Part shown: one piece after another, positions 53,302 to 62,045 of the stretch
Position numbering within the stretch: the stretch's first letter is position 1
How the letters are laid out: each line of letters opens with the position of its first letter
From: Bradyrhizobium glycinis
Lineage (GTDB): Bacteria > Pseudomonadota > Alphaproteobacteria > Rhizobiales > Xanthobacteraceae
Direction of reading: 5' to 3'
DNA length: 64,000 nucleotides
Assembly (NCBI RefSeq): GCF_016031655.1
Contig: NZ_JACCHQ010000032.1
Location: 1-64,000, forward strand
Program-made: the position numbers and the translations under genes
Notes under the pieces: model-generated
The model's input: only the letters and a program-made list of their open reading frames with translations
Told to the model about the DNA's origin: nothing
Databases searched by the model: none

Positions 53302-53547
53302 ATGCTTGTAAATCGCCGGAGAAGCGAACGTCGGGTGTGCAGCCGTCTCGCCAAGATCCATTTTGGCGCGGGCTCGCTGCCGCGGGATTGCACGATCACG
53401 GATATTTCGGATGGCGGCGTCAAAGTGGTGGCGGAATTTCTCGAGGTGCCGCCGCAATTCACCATCATCTTCGCGCCTGATTATTCGCGCCAATGCCGCC
53501 TGCGCTGGCGCATCGGCTGCGAATTCGGCGCCGAGTTCGTCGACTGA
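53302..53547 (+). CDS. PilZ-domain protein (c-di-GMP receptor)
   Basis: 81 residues, essentially one PilZ beta-barrel. The c-di-GMP-binding RxxxR region is in NRRRSERR (residues 4-11), and the second motif D34-x-S36-x-x-G39 (DISDGG) is complete. PilZ proteins of this size are diffusible receptors that act on a partner protein. It sits 80 bases before the tad/cpa pilus genes, and two cyclases are elsewhere in the window, but no functional link is shown. Confidence 0.87.
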   Translation: MLVNRRRSERRVCSRLAKIHFGAGSLPRDCTITDISDGGVKVVAEFLEVPPQFTIIFAPDYSRQCRLRWRIGCEFGAEFVD

Positions 53548-53567
53548 ACCTCAACAGGCGCGCCGCC

Positions 53568-53582
53568 TTAACGGGACTTTAG
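53568..53582 (+). promoter_or_regulatory. CtrA-like half-matched site before tadD
   Basis: TTAA-CGGGACT-TTAG matches TTAA-N7-TTAA at seven of eight fixed positions, 45 bases ahead of the tadD ATG. CtrA control of pilus genes is known in Caulobacter. Confidence 0.3.
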
Positions 53583-53627
53583 CGTTAATCGGTAAGCATC
53601 TCTGATCAGTTGCCGAGTGATCAGAGT

Positions 53628-54425
53628 ATGTCCAAGCGTTCGTTCCCCGCCTTTGCCCCGGCGGGATATCTGTGTTCCGCCGTCCTGATCCTCGCCCTCG
53701 GCGGCTGTCAGACGGCCGGCATCGAGGACGTCACCGGTGCGCTAGGCCGCAAGCAGGAGTCCGTCGCCAAGGACGGCGACAGGACCGACAGCAAGGCCGA
53801 CGCCAGGCCGGAGATGGACGCACTTCGCGAGCGTTATCGCGCCAAGCCCGGCGATCCCGCAATTGCTCTCGAATACGGCAAGGCGCTGCGTGGCAGCGGC
53901 CAGCGCGCGCAGGCGGTCGCGGTGCTCGAGCAGGCCGTGCTCGCCCATCCCGGCAACAAGGCGCTGCTCGCCGGCTATGGCCGTGCGCTCGCCGACAACG
54001 GCAATTTCCAGCAGGCCTTCGACGTGCTCGGCCGCGCGCATTCGCCTGAGGATCCCGATTGGCGCATCCTGTCGGCGCAGGGCGCGGCGCTCGATCAGCT
54101 CGGCCGCAACGAGGAAGCCCAGCAATATTACGCCGCGGCGTTGAAGATCGTGCCGAACGAGCCGACCGTGCTGTCCAATCTCGGCCTGTCTTACATGCTG
54201 CAGAACAATCTGTCGAAGGCCGAGCAGGTGCTCGGCCGCGCCTATCAGCGCAATCAGAACGATGCGCGGGTGCGTGCTAACCTCGCGCTCGTGCTGGGAT
54301 TGCAGGGCCGCGAGGCCGAGGCCGAAATCCTCGTGAAGGCAGATCTGCCGCCGGACCAGGCCGCGGCCAAGGTCGCGGCGCTGAAGCAACTGCTGGCGAA
54401 GAAGCAGCAGCGGGCGGACAGGTAA
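53628..54425 (+). CDS. tadD: Tetratricopeptide pilus-assembly lipoprotein TadD
   Basis: 265 residues from the ATG at 53628. Lipoprotein signal peptide ends at ALGG-C27. Four or five TPR motifs follow (about 60-260): PAIALEYGKALRGSGQRAQAVAVLEQAVLAHPGN, ALLAGYGRALADNGNFQQAFDVLGRA, AQGAALDQLGRNEEAQQYYAAALK and VLSNLGLSYMLQNNLSKAEQVLGRAY. TadD helps localise the Tad secretin. It faces the cpaE-cpaB operon tail to tail instead of following tadC. Confidence 0.88.
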   Translation: MSKRSFPAFAPAGYLCSAVLILALGGCQTAGIEDVTGALGRKQESVAKDGDRTDSKADARPEMDALRERYRAKPGDPAIALEYGKALRGSGQRAQAVAVLEQAVLAHPGNKALLAGYGRALADNGNFQQAFDVLGRAHSPEDPDWRILSAQGAALDQLGRNEEAQQYYAAALKIVPNEPTVLSNLGLSYMLQNNLSKAEQVLGRAYQRNQNDARVRANLALVLGLQGREAEAEILVKADLPPDQAAAKVAALKQLLAKKQQRADR

Positions 54426-54477
54426 TCCGCCCCTCCTGCTGTACGCCAGGGCAATCGCATTGAATTTTGCAGAGGTC

Positions 54478-54561
54478 GTCATGCCCGGGCTTGTCCCGGG
54501 CATCCACGTTCTTTGTGCTGCGTGGAAAGGCGTGGATGGCCGGGACAAGCCCGGCCATGAC
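54478..54561. repeat. Palindromic intergenic repeat, family A (copy 2)
   Basis: Same arms as the copy at 9428 (GTCATGCCCGGGCTTGTCCC left, ACAAGCCCGGCCATGAC right) with a different centre. It lies in the convergent gap between tadD and cpaE, where it may terminate both. Confidence 0.87.
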
Positions 54562-54622
54562 GTTGTGGAGACAGCTGGTGCCCCAGCCAGATCTCATATG
54601 TGATTGCGCAGCGCTGTGGCCC

Positions 54623-55909
54623 TTACGACGCCTTGCGATGCGGGGCCGAGCTGCGTCCTGACTTGCCCTTCAGCTTCTTCAGCAGCGGCTCGAGCAGCGA
54701 GCGCTTCGGCTTCTTCACCTCGCCGCGGCCGGCGAGGCGGTTCGCCATATTCTGGAACAGAACGGTGGTGCGGTGGGTCCTGGAGACCTCCGCGATCATC
54801 TGGCCGTTATTGGCCGCGGTCGAGAACAGCTTCGAATCGAACGGGATCACCGCGATCGGCTGGCTCTCCATGGTCTTGGCGAAGGCCTTGACCTCGATCT
54901 CCGCGCGCTTGTGCATGCCGACCTGGTTGAGGCAGTACAGCGGCGGCCGGTCGTTCGGTCGCGCCGCCTTCAGCACGCTCAGCATGTTCTTGGTGTTGCG
55001 CAAGTTGGCGAGATCGGGCTCGGCCACGATCACGATGTCGTCGGCGTTCACCAGCGCGCGCCTTGTCCAGCCGGACCATTGATGGGGCACGTCGAGCACG
55101 ATGCAGGGCGTCGTCATGCGCAGCGTGTCGAACACCGCGTCAAAAGCTTCGGCACCGAAATCGTAGACGCGGTCGAGCGTGGCGGGCGCCGCCAGGAGGC
55201 TGAGGCGATCGGTGCATTTGGCGAGCAGGCGCTCCATCAGCGCCGTGTCCGGCCGGTCCTGCGACAGCACCGCATTGGCGATGCCCTGCACCGGATCCTG
55301 ATTGTAGTCGAGGCCCGCGGTGCCGAAGGCGAGGTCGAGATCGATCACCACGGAATCGAGCGAAAGGTCGCGGGCGATGGTCCAGGCCAGATTATGCGCG
55401 ACGGTGGACGCGCCGACGCCGCCCTTGGCGCCGACCACGGCGATGACGCGGCCGGTGATGATGGCCTCTGAGGCCGAGAACAGGCTGCAGATCGAGCGGA
55501 CCACGTCGAGGGTCTCGACCGGCCCGACCACGTAATCGTTGACGCCGCGGCGGACCAGCTCGCGATAGGGCGCGGTGTCGTTGGGGCTGCCGATCACGAC
55601 CACGCGGGTGCCGGGATCGCAGACGCCGGCGAGGTCGTCCAGTCCCTCGAGGATGTCGCGCGTGCCGTCGGACTCGATGACGATCACGTTCGGCGTCGGC
55701 ATCGATTCATAGGCCTCGATCGCCGCTGCGAGGCCGCCGTCCTTGGCGCTGAGATGGGCCTTGGCGAGCCGGCGGTCCTGGCCAGCCGCCGTCACGGCCT
55801 TGAGCGTCTGCTCGGTCTCGCAGAAGGCTTGCACCGAAATGCGAGGAACCGGCGCGATGTGTTCCTCGGGATGCTGCGGATCGTCGCCGTCGTCTTGAAT
55901 GCCTATCAT
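54623..55909 (-). CDS. cpaE: Pilus assembly/localisation ATPase CpaE (TadZ)
   Basis: 428 residues from the ATG at 55909, which overlaps the cpaD stop (ATGA). A receiver-like N-terminal domain (about 20-145; PNVIVIES, VVVIGSPNDTAPYRELVRRGVNDYVVGPV) is followed by a MinD/ParA-type ATPase. The P-loop is AKGGVGAST at 161-169: the signature Lys is kept, but the second Lys is replaced by Ala. SVVIDLDLAFGTAGLDYN and CIVLDVPHQW complete the site. It positions the Tad pilus machine at the pole. Confidence 0.9.
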   Translation of the reverse strand: MIGIQDDGDDPQHPEEHIAPVPRISVQAFCETEQTLKAVTAAGQDRRLAKAHLSAKDGGLAAAIEAYESMPTPNVIVIESDGTRDILEGLDDLAGVCDPGTRVVVIGSPNDTAPYRELVRRGVNDYVVGPVETLDVVRSICSLFSASEAIITGRVIAVVGAKGGVGASTVAHNLAWTIARDLSLDSVVIDLDLAFGTAGLDYNQDPVQGIANAVLSQDRPDTALMERLLAKCTDRLSLLAAPATLDRVYDFGAEAFDAVFDTLRMTTPCIVLDVPHQWSGWTRRALVNADDIVIVAEPDLANLRNTKNMLSVLKAARPNDRPPLYCLNQVGMHKRAEIEVKAFAKTMESQPIAVIPFDSKLFSTAANNGQMIAEVSRTHRTTVLFQNMANRLAGRGEVKKPKRSLLEPLLKKLKGKSGRSSAPHRKAS

Positions 55910-56637
55910 TTGGCGGTATCGCTGAGTTTGGCCTTGTCGGATTCGGGATAGGTGGTCGTCGTCGTCGTGCCCTTGCGATAGCGATCGAACGCGATGTCGC
56001 GCCGTGCGGTGTAGGCGGGCGTCTCGGCGCGCGGTTGCTCGAGGTCGGCCGGGTTGTCGATCATCGCGGCGAGATTGCGCTGGCTGGCGCAGCCCAGATT
56101 GAAATAGGGCCGGTTCTCGTTGTAGCCGGGATCGAGGATGTTGGGGCCGACGTCTTCCGGCCACAGCCCGCAGGGGCCGGCGACCGCGGTGATCTTCGAA
56201 TAGCTCAGGCGGATGGTGGGCAGCAGCCCGGGATCATCAGGGCGAAAGGGCCGCTGGACGATGGCACGTGACGGCACGCCGCCGGAGGTGAGCACCGAGC
56301 GAATCTCGTGGTAGGTCGCAGCCGCCGCGCGCGAATTGGCGGTGTCGACGGGCACGTCGACGACCACGGAGCCGGTGCCTTCGCGCACCCAGTCCCGCGC
56401 GATGCCTGCAACGTCCGAATGCTGCGCAGCCGAGAGGCCGCCTCTGCTCTTGCCGACGAAGATAACGATCGACTTCTTGCCTTCCTGCACCGCGATCGGG
56501 TGGCGCTGGCGATAATCGGTCGGCACCGTCTGGGTGACGATCTCGGTGGTGTTACAGGCGCCCAGCATGACGGACAGCCCCGTCAGTGCCAGTGCGAGCC
56601 GCAAATTGCGACGTCGATCGGCTGATGTTGTCGTCAT
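55906..56637 (-). CDS. cpaD: Pilus assembly lipoprotein CpaD
   Basis: 243 residues. The signal peptide ends VMLGA-C28, so it is a lipoprotein. The CpaD/TadE-secretin-pilotin-like domain has DYRQRHPIAVQEG, ARDWVREGTGSVVVDVPVD, SYSKITAVAGPCGLWPEDVG and YFNLGCASQRNLAAMIDNPADLEQPR, the last being the hallmark. It probably supports the CpaC secretin in the outer membrane. It is coupled to cpaE by a four-base overlap. Confidence 0.92.
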   Translation of the reverse strand: MTTTSADRRRNLRLALALTGLSVMLGACNTTEIVTQTVPTDYRQRHPIAVQEGKKSIVIFVGKSRGGLSAAQHSDVAGIARDWVREGTGSVVVDVPVDTANSRAAAATYHEIRSVLTSGGVPSRAIVQRPFRPDDPGLLPTIRLSYSKITAVAGPCGLWPEDVGPNILDPGYNENRPYFNLGCASQRNLAAMIDNPADLEQPRAETPAYTARRDIAFDRYRKGTTTTTTYPESDKAKLSDTAK

Positions 56638-56687
56638 CCCCAGATCCCTCCTGCCCCGTGTCTTGCCCGGTCCCCAAACCGTTCGTC

Positions 56688-58205
56688 TCAGTCGATGATG
56701 AAGCCGAAATCACCCGGCGTGCCGGCGACCGGATCGACACGGCTCGCAATGCCGTAGAGGCGGTTGACCCGGCCGAGCAGCGCCCTCTGCGCGTCCGAGG
56801 CCGGTGCGAAGCCGTCGTCGGGCCGCGACAATTCCTTCTGGGCGACCGCGCGCACCACATAGGGGGTCACGATCACCATCAATTCGGTCTCGTTGTTGAC
56901 GAAGTCCTGGCTGCGGAACAGCGCGCCGATGATCGGCACCTGGTCGACCCCGGGCAGTCCGTTGATCGCCTGCTTGGTCTGCTGCTGAATCAGGCCGGCC
57001 ATCGCCATCGAGCCGCCCGAGGGAATTTCCAGGGTCGTTTCGGCGCGGCGGGTCTGGATCGAAGGAATGGTGATCGAGTTGGTCGTGTTCAAGGACGCCG
57101 ACTGCGTCAGCGTGATCGAGTTGGTGTTCGACAGCTCCGAGACCTCGGTCATCACGCGCAGGCTGATGCGGCCTTCGCTCAGCACGACCGGCGTGAAGTT
57201 CAGGGAGATGCCGAACTTCTTGTAGGTGACTTGGGTGGTGCAGACGTGAGTGACCGGATCGCAGGCATAGCCGCCGGGAATCGGGAATTCGCCGCCAGCA
57301 ACGAAAGTGGCGGATTCGCCCGAGATCGCGGTCAGGCTCGGTTCGGCCAGCGTGCGCATGACGCCAGCGCTTTCCATCGCCCGCATCGTGGCGTTGACGG
57401 TGGCGACGCCCTTGGCGAGCCCGGTGACGCCGAGCCCATTGCTGCCGACGATCGGCCCGCCGGAGACCGAGAACGGATTGGAATTGTTGAAATTCACTAC
57501 CGCCGTGCCGGCATTCAGGCTGGCGCTGAGATCGACGCCGAGCTGCTTGACGATGTCGCGGCGGACTTCGCCGACCACGACCTTGAGCATGACCTGGTCG
57601 CGGCCGCGCACGACAATGTTGTTGACGACCTTATCCGCGCCGCCGACCAGCTTTGCGGCGACGTCGCCGGCCTGCTGGGCCTCGACCGGGCTCGACACCG
57701 AGCCGGTCAGCATCACGCTGTCGCCGACGCCTTCGATCTGCACGCCCGGCAGCGACTGGCGCAGCGCCGAACGCATGCCGTTGAGGTCGCGCTTCACCGC
57801 GATGTCATAGGAGGCGACCTGCTGGCCGTCCGCGGCGAAGAACACGACGTTGGTCTGGCCGACCTGGCCGCCGATGATATAGGCGCGCTGGGCCGAGCGG
57901 ATCACCGCATTGGCGATCTTTGGATCGGCCACCAGCACGTCCTTGACCTCGCGCGGCAGGTCGATGACGACGGACTTGCCGATGCCGAGGGACAGAAAAC
58001 GCGACCGCGCCGGTGCGATGCTTGCAACCGATGACACGCTGAGATCCGATGCCTGCATCGGCGCCTGGTCGCCGACCGGCGCCTCCGCAGCACTGGGGAC
58101 GCCGGGAGCCGCCAGCAGCCCCAGCATCAACATCGTCCCCGTCAGGACCGAGCGCGCGCGCTTCCCCCGAATGCGCAGGCCCGTCCGATCACCCCCATAG
58201 TTCAT
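56688..58205 (-). CDS. cpaC: Tad-pilus secretin CpaC (RcpA)
   Basis: 505 residues. The signal peptide (about 1-40) is followed by an N-terminal secretin domain (FLSLGIGKSVVIDLPREVKDVLVADPKIANAVIRS), a BON-like segment (about 125-190) and the secretin barrel (about 200-450). The barrel carries IQTRRAETTLEIPSGGSMAMAGLIQQQ and LPGVDQVPIIGALFRSQDF. It forms the outer-membrane pore of the Tad pilus. It lies ten bases after cpaB in the same direction. Confidence 0.95.
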   Translation of the reverse strand: MNYGGDRTGLRIRGKRARSVLTGTMLMLGLLAAPGVPSAAEAPVGDQAPMQASDLSVSSVASIAPARSRFLSLGIGKSVVIDLPREVKDVLVADPKIANAVIRSAQRAYIIGGQVGQTNVVFFAADGQQVASYDIAVKRDLNGMRSALRQSLPGVQIEGVGDSVMLTGSVSSPVEAQQAGDVAAKLVGGADKVVNNIVVRGRDQVMLKVVVGEVRRDIVKQLGVDLSASLNAGTAVVNFNNSNPFSVSGGPIVGSNGLGVTGLAKGVATVNATMRAMESAGVMRTLAEPSLTAISGESATFVAGGEFPIPGGYACDPVTHVCTTQVTYKKFGISLNFTPVVLSEGRISLRVMTEVSELSNTNSITLTQSASLNTTNSITIPSIQTRRAETTLEIPSGGSMAMAGLIQQQTKQAINGLPGVDQVPIIGALFRSQDFVNNETELMVIVTPYVVRAVAQKELSRPDDGFAPASDAQRALLGRVNRLYGIASRVDPVAGTPGDFGFIID

Positions 58206-58215
58206 GCTGTCCCCA

Positions 58216-59037
58216 TCACTTCTGTGACGTCAGTTGCCGTGCCTGGACGCCGTAACGGATTACGTTCACGCCGCCTGGGCGCTTGATCGCCTGGTCCTCG
58301 GGCGTGCCGTCGACTGCGTTGGCATCGACGATGCTGCGCAGCGCGAGTGTCAGAGTGCCGCCCTGGCGTGCGGCCGAAAGCGTGGCGACCTGGTCGGGCC
58401 GCAGCTCGAGCGTGACGGTCTTGCCGATGACGGCGTTCTGGCCCTCCTTTTCCTTCGGGGCCTGGTCGATCGCGAGCACGCGGATGTTGGTGAGAATGAC
58501 CTCCGACAGGACGAGGTCGTTGCCGCCCGTCGGGCCGTTGGCGTTGCCGCCGTCCGGATTCTTCAGCCGGCGGGTCAGGACGATGTCGACGCGGTCATTC
58601 GGCAGGATGAAGCCGCCGGCGCCGGTCTCGGCCGAAATCTCGGTGGAGACCGCGCGCATCCCGGACGGCAGGATTGCGGCCATGAAGCCGGAGCCTTCGG
58701 CCTTGACAAGCTTCTGCTCGCGGATCGGTTCGCCCTGCATCAGCGGCACGCGCGCGATCGAGCCTGCGATCTGGGTCGGTGCTTGCGGCCTGCTGTCGCG
58801 GCGGATGAAGGCGCTGCTGGCGGTTGCCGCGGGCCAGGCCTGCCATTGCAGGTCCTCGGGCTTGACGGCCTGGCCGAGCTGGATGTCGTTCTTGGCGACG
58901 AGGACCTCGACCGTCGGCAGCTTCTCGGCGACAGGCAGGACGGCCGCGGGTGGATTCTGATAGCCGCTCGCCAGATACGCTGCGACGCCGCCGGCGCCGA
59001 GAGCGATGACGAGAACGACAATGCGTGCGGTATTCAT
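58216..59037 (-). CDS. cpaB: Pilus assembly protein CpaB (RcpC)
   Basis: 273 residues. One N-terminal membrane segment (IVVLVIALGAGGVAAYLASGY) precedes a SAF/AFP-like domain (TVEVLVAKNDIQLGQAVKPEDLQWQAWP) and the RcpC domain (GMRAVSTEISAETGAGGFILPNDRVDIVLTR, TVTLELRPDQVATLSAARQGGTLTLALRS). First gene of cpaB-C-D-E here. No pilin or prepilin peptidase gene stands upstream within the window. Confidence 0.94.
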   Translation of the reverse strand: MNTARIVVLVIALGAGGVAAYLASGYQNPPAAVLPVAEKLPTVEVLVAKNDIQLGQAVKPEDLQWQAWPAATASSAFIRRDSRPQAPTQIAGSIARVPLMQGEPIREQKLVKAEGSGFMAAILPSGMRAVSTEISAETGAGGFILPNDRVDIVLTRRLKNPDGGNANGPTGGNDLVLSEVILTNIRVLAIDQAPKEKEGQNAVIGKTVTLELRPDQVATLSAARQGGTLTLALRSIVDANAVDGTPEDQAIKRPGGVNVIRYGVQARQLTSQK

Positions 59038-59399
59038 ACGCTTCTACTCTTACGCGGGGCACTCGAACCGCACCTGGCGTGTTCCCCCGCGTCGATGAGT
59101 AGGGAGCAAAAGTATAAGGGGTGTTGCGAGGCCGAACGCGATGCCCGGCCGCGATGCTGGTTCTCGGCAGATGGTGAACGCGGCGTTATCGGGCTGGCCG
59201 GCGGCCCCGTAGTTTCACGTATGCGGGCGCGCACGTTCGCACGACGCGCGCGGCGTCATGGTGAATACGTCGTTAGCGCGCAGAGGTGGCCGCGAGCGTC
59301 ATCCGTGGCCCCGAATGGAGCGCAAGCGTAATCCGGGGCCGGTGCGAGTGATGAGCGTCCCGGATTTCGCTAACGCTCCATCCGGCTACGCGCAGAGCT
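59038..59399. other. Gene-free segment upstream of cpaB, containing repeat family E
   Basis: 362 bases. The left part should hold the cpaB promoter. About 59296-59392 is a repeat-like unit with GCGTCATCCGTGGCCCCG, GGAGCGCAAGCG, CGTCCCGGATTTCGC and CGCTCCATCCGGCTACG, a pattern frequent between Bradyrhizobium genes. I saw no other copy in this window. No credible gene. Confidence 0.6.
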
Positions 59400-60344
59400 C
59401 TACTTCTTCCGCTTCGCTTCGATCACGTCCCAGATCTTCGCCGCGACATCGGGGCCGCCGAGACGCGCGATGGCGCGGATGCCAGTCGGTGAGGTCACGT
59501 TGATCTCGGTGAGGTTGCCGTTGATGACGTCGATGCCGACGAACAACAGGCCGCGCTCGCGCAGCGCAGGTCCGACGGTGGCGCAGATCTCGCGCTCGCG
59601 CGGGGTGAGCTCGGTCTCCTGCGCCGCGCCGCCGCGCACCATGTTGGAGCGGAGGTCGTCGGCCGCCGGCACGCGGTTCACCGCGCCGGCGAACTCGCCG
59701 TCGACCAGGATGATACGCTTGTCGCCGTGCTTCACCTCGGGGATGAATTGCTGGATCACCCAGGGCTCCCTGAACGTCACCGAGAACATGTCGAACAGCG
59801 AGCCGAAATTCATGTCCTGCGGCATCACGCGGAACACCGCCGCGCCGCCATGGCCGTGCAGCGGCTTCATGACCACCGCGCCGTACTTGTCGCGGAACGC
59901 GTTGATCTCATCCAGGTCGCGCGAGATCAGCGTCGGCGGCATCAGCTGCGGAAAATTCATCACGAACAGCTTTTCTGGCGCGTTGCGCACCGAGGCGGGA
60001 TCGTTGACGACCAGCGTCTTCGGATGGATGCGCTCCAGGAAATGCGTCGACGTGATGTAGGCGAGGTCGAACGGCGGATCCTGGCGCAGCAGCACCACGT
60101 CGAAGCCGTTCAGCGCCTCGCGCTTGGGCTCACCGAGGGTGAAATGGTCGCCGGGCTCGTCGCGCACGGTCAGGAGCTGAACCGGCGCGACCAGCTCCTC
60201 GCCGACCATCGAGAGCTTGTCCGGGGTGTAATAGGACAGGCCATGGCCGCGCTTCTGCGCCTCCAACAGCAGCGCGAAGGTGGAATCGGCCTTGATGTTG
60301 ATGCGGGCGATGGGGTCCATCTGGACGGCGACGTTCAGTTTCAT
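59400..60344 (-). CDS. gshB: Glutathione synthetase
   Basis: 314-residue ATP-grasp enzyme joining gamma-glutamylcysteine and glycine. I chose the ATG at 60344 (MKLNVAVQMDPIARINIKADSTFALLLEAQKRGH), the canonical start. ATP-grasp segments are VVMKPLHGHGGAAVFR, VIQQFIPEVKHGDKRIILVDG, RGGAAQETELTPRE and LTEINVTSPTGIR. yraN and rsmI lie immediately upstream on the same strand. Confidence 0.97.
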   Translation of the reverse strand: MKLNVAVQMDPIARINIKADSTFALLLEAQKRGHGLSYYTPDKLSMVGEELVAPVQLLTVRDEPGDHFTLGEPKREALNGFDVVLLRQDPPFDLAYITSTHFLERIHPKTLVVNDPASVRNAPEKLFVMNFPQLMPPTLISRDLDEINAFRDKYGAVVMKPLHGHGGAAVFRVMPQDMNFGSLFDMFSVTFREPWVIQQFIPEVKHGDKRIILVDGEFAGAVNRVPAADDLRSNMVRGGAAQETELTPREREICATVGPALRERGLLFVGIDVINGNLTEINVTSPTGIRAIARLGGPDVAAKIWDVIEAKRKK

Positions 60345-60354
60345 GGGCTGCCTT

Positions 60355-60756
60355 TCAGGTCGAGGCGTCGAATGCCGCCAACACATGGCGCGGAAGCGAG
60401 CGCGGCGCAATCAGCATGGCGTCGAATCGCAATTCGAATTCGGCATGCTCGGGATGCGCTGCGAGCCAGCCTTGCGCGGCATCGATGATGCGCTGCTGCT
60501 GGCGCGGCGTCACGGCAAAGGCGGCATCGTCCAGCGTGGCGCGGGCCTTGACCTCGACGAAGGCGATCAGGTTGCGGCGCCGCGCCACGATGTCGATCTC
60601 GCCATGCGGCGTGCGGTAACGTTTGGCGAGAATGCGGTAGCCCTTGGCCATGAGATAGGCGGCGGCGCGGCTCTCCGCGGAAATGCCCGTCTGGAACGCC
60701 GCCACGCGCTCGGGCGAGGCGACCTTCGGTTCCGCAGGGATCTCAGTCTTCGCCAT
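60355..60756 (-). CDS. yraN: UPF0102/YraN-family nuclease-like protein
   Basis: 133 residues from the ATG at 60756. PD-(D/E)xK-like core: E53-I-D55 (GEIDIVARR) and E68-V-K70 (IAFVEVKAR). Family members are presumed nucleases acting on branched DNA, but activity is unproven. It overlaps the rsmI end by 14 bases and lies ten bases before gshB. The rsmI-yraN pair is conserved widely. Confidence 0.92.
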   Translation of the reverse strand: MAKTEIPAEPKVASPERVAAFQTGISAESRAAAYLMAKGYRILAKRYRTPHGEIDIVARRRNLIAFVEVKARATLDDAAFAVTPRQQQRIIDAAQGWLAAHPEHAEFELRFDAMLIAPRSLPRHVLAAFDAST

Positions 60757-61693
60757 CGCTTCCCTTCGAATCCTTTGCGAGCGCGAGCGCCCGGGCATAG
60801 ACCTCGCGGCGCGGCCGGCCCGACAATGCGACCGCATGCGCCACGGCATCCTTGACGCTGTGCGCGGCAAGCTGCTCGCGCAACAGACCATCGAGCGCGT
60901 CCGATGTCAGGACCTCGGCGTCGGCCGCCGGCGGAGCGATCACCAGCACGAATTCGCCGCGCGTCTCCAGCGTTGCAGTCTCGCGCGCCAGCTCGCTCAG
61001 CGTTGCGCGCGAAATCTCCTCGTGCAGCTTGGTCAGCTCACGGCAGATCGCGGCCTCGCGCGGTCCCATGATCTCGGCGAGATCGGCCAGCGTATCCTGC
61101 ACGCGGTTGCCTGACTCGAACATCACCAGCGTCGCATCGATGCGGGCGAGCTCGGTGAGACGGCTGCGGCGCGCGGCTGATTTCGCCGGCAAGAAGCCTT
61201 CGAAGAAGAAACGGTCGGTCGGCAGCGCGGCGACCGACAGCGCGGCCAGCACCGAGGACGGGCCAGGCAGCGCATATACCGCATGGCCGGCGGCGCAGAC
61301 CTCGCGCACCAGCTTGAAGCCGGGGTCGGAGATCAGCGGCGTGCCGGCGTCCGACACCAGCGCGACCGAGCCGCCCTGTCCGAGGGTTTCGAGGATTTTT
61401 GGACGCGCAGCCTCCGCATTGTGCTCGTGATATGGCTTGAGCTGCGCCGTGATCGCATAGCGTTCGGTCAGGCGGCGCGTGATGCGGGTGTCCTCACAGG
61501 CAATGATGTCGACTCCGGCGAGCGTCTGCAGTGCCCGCAGGGTGATGTCGCCGAGATTGCCGATCGGGGTCGCGACCAGATGGAGGCCTGGCGCGGCCTT
61601 CGGCGCCGCGAGCCGATGGGCATCGATGGAGAAACCGCGCGAGGCGGCGTCTTGAGCTTCAGGCGTATTTATCGGGGCCGGCTTTGCGCGCAT
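60743..61693 (-). CDS. rsmI: 16S rRNA (cytidine1402-2'-O)-methyltransferase RsmI
   Basis: 316 residues, tetrapyrrole-methylase fold. LHLVATPIGNLGDITLRALQTL, IIACEDTRITRRLTERY, VALVSDAGTPLISDPGFKLVREV and VYALPGPSSVLAALSVAALPTDRFFFEGFLP are diagnostic. The C-terminal helical domain is about 240-310. It heads rsmI-yraN-gshB and diverges from the LppC-like gene, reproducing the yraL-yraM-yraN neighbourhood. Confidence 0.97.
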   Translation of the reverse strand: MRAKPAPINTPEAQDAASRGFSIDAHRLAAPKAAPGLHLVATPIGNLGDITLRALQTLAGVDIIACEDTRITRRLTERYAITAQLKPYHEHNAEAARPKILETLGQGGSVALVSDAGTPLISDPGFKLVREVCAAGHAVYALPGPSSVLAALSVAALPTDRFFFEGFLPAKSAARRSRLTELARIDATLVMFESGNRVQDTLADLAEIMGPREAAICRELTKLHEEISRATLSELARETATLETRGEFVLVIAPPAADAEVLTSDALDGLLREQLAAHSVKDAVAHAVALSGRPRREVYARALALAKDSKGSDGED

Positions 61694-62045
61694 AATGGAG
61701 CCAACTTAGGCACGATCGCTAAGGCTGGGAACCGGCTCGCCGAAAAAGATCGTGCCCAAAGATCGTATCCAGGTCAGGGGCGAGGAACGGACGGGAATGT
61801 GATCGGTCGGAGATCACGTCGCGAGGGAGTGAGGGCCTCGCGCCATATTCGCGACGGAAACGCCGCCTTGATGAGTGAATGAGTGGCGGCGAGAGCTGCC
61901 GGGACAGGATTGCGGCCGCGTTAAGCGGTTGTTATCCTTTTGTTTCGGTTAACTATTTGCCGACACACTGCCTGAATCCGCGGCCCTCGTCGCGGACGCA
62001 ATGTCGTGATCGGCCGGCGAACGGCGGGTCGGAAGAGAAGCTGCC
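61694..62045. promoter_or_regulatory. Divergent intergenic region between rsmI and the LppC-like gene
   Basis: 352 bases. An inverted repeat GGCACGATC (61709-61717)/GATCGTGCC (61748-61756) lies just ahead of the rsmI start. TTAA-GCGGTTG-TTAT at 61921-61935 is a one-mismatch CtrA-like site ahead of the lipoprotein gene. I see no RNA gene or small open frame with a ribosome site. Confidence 0.45.
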
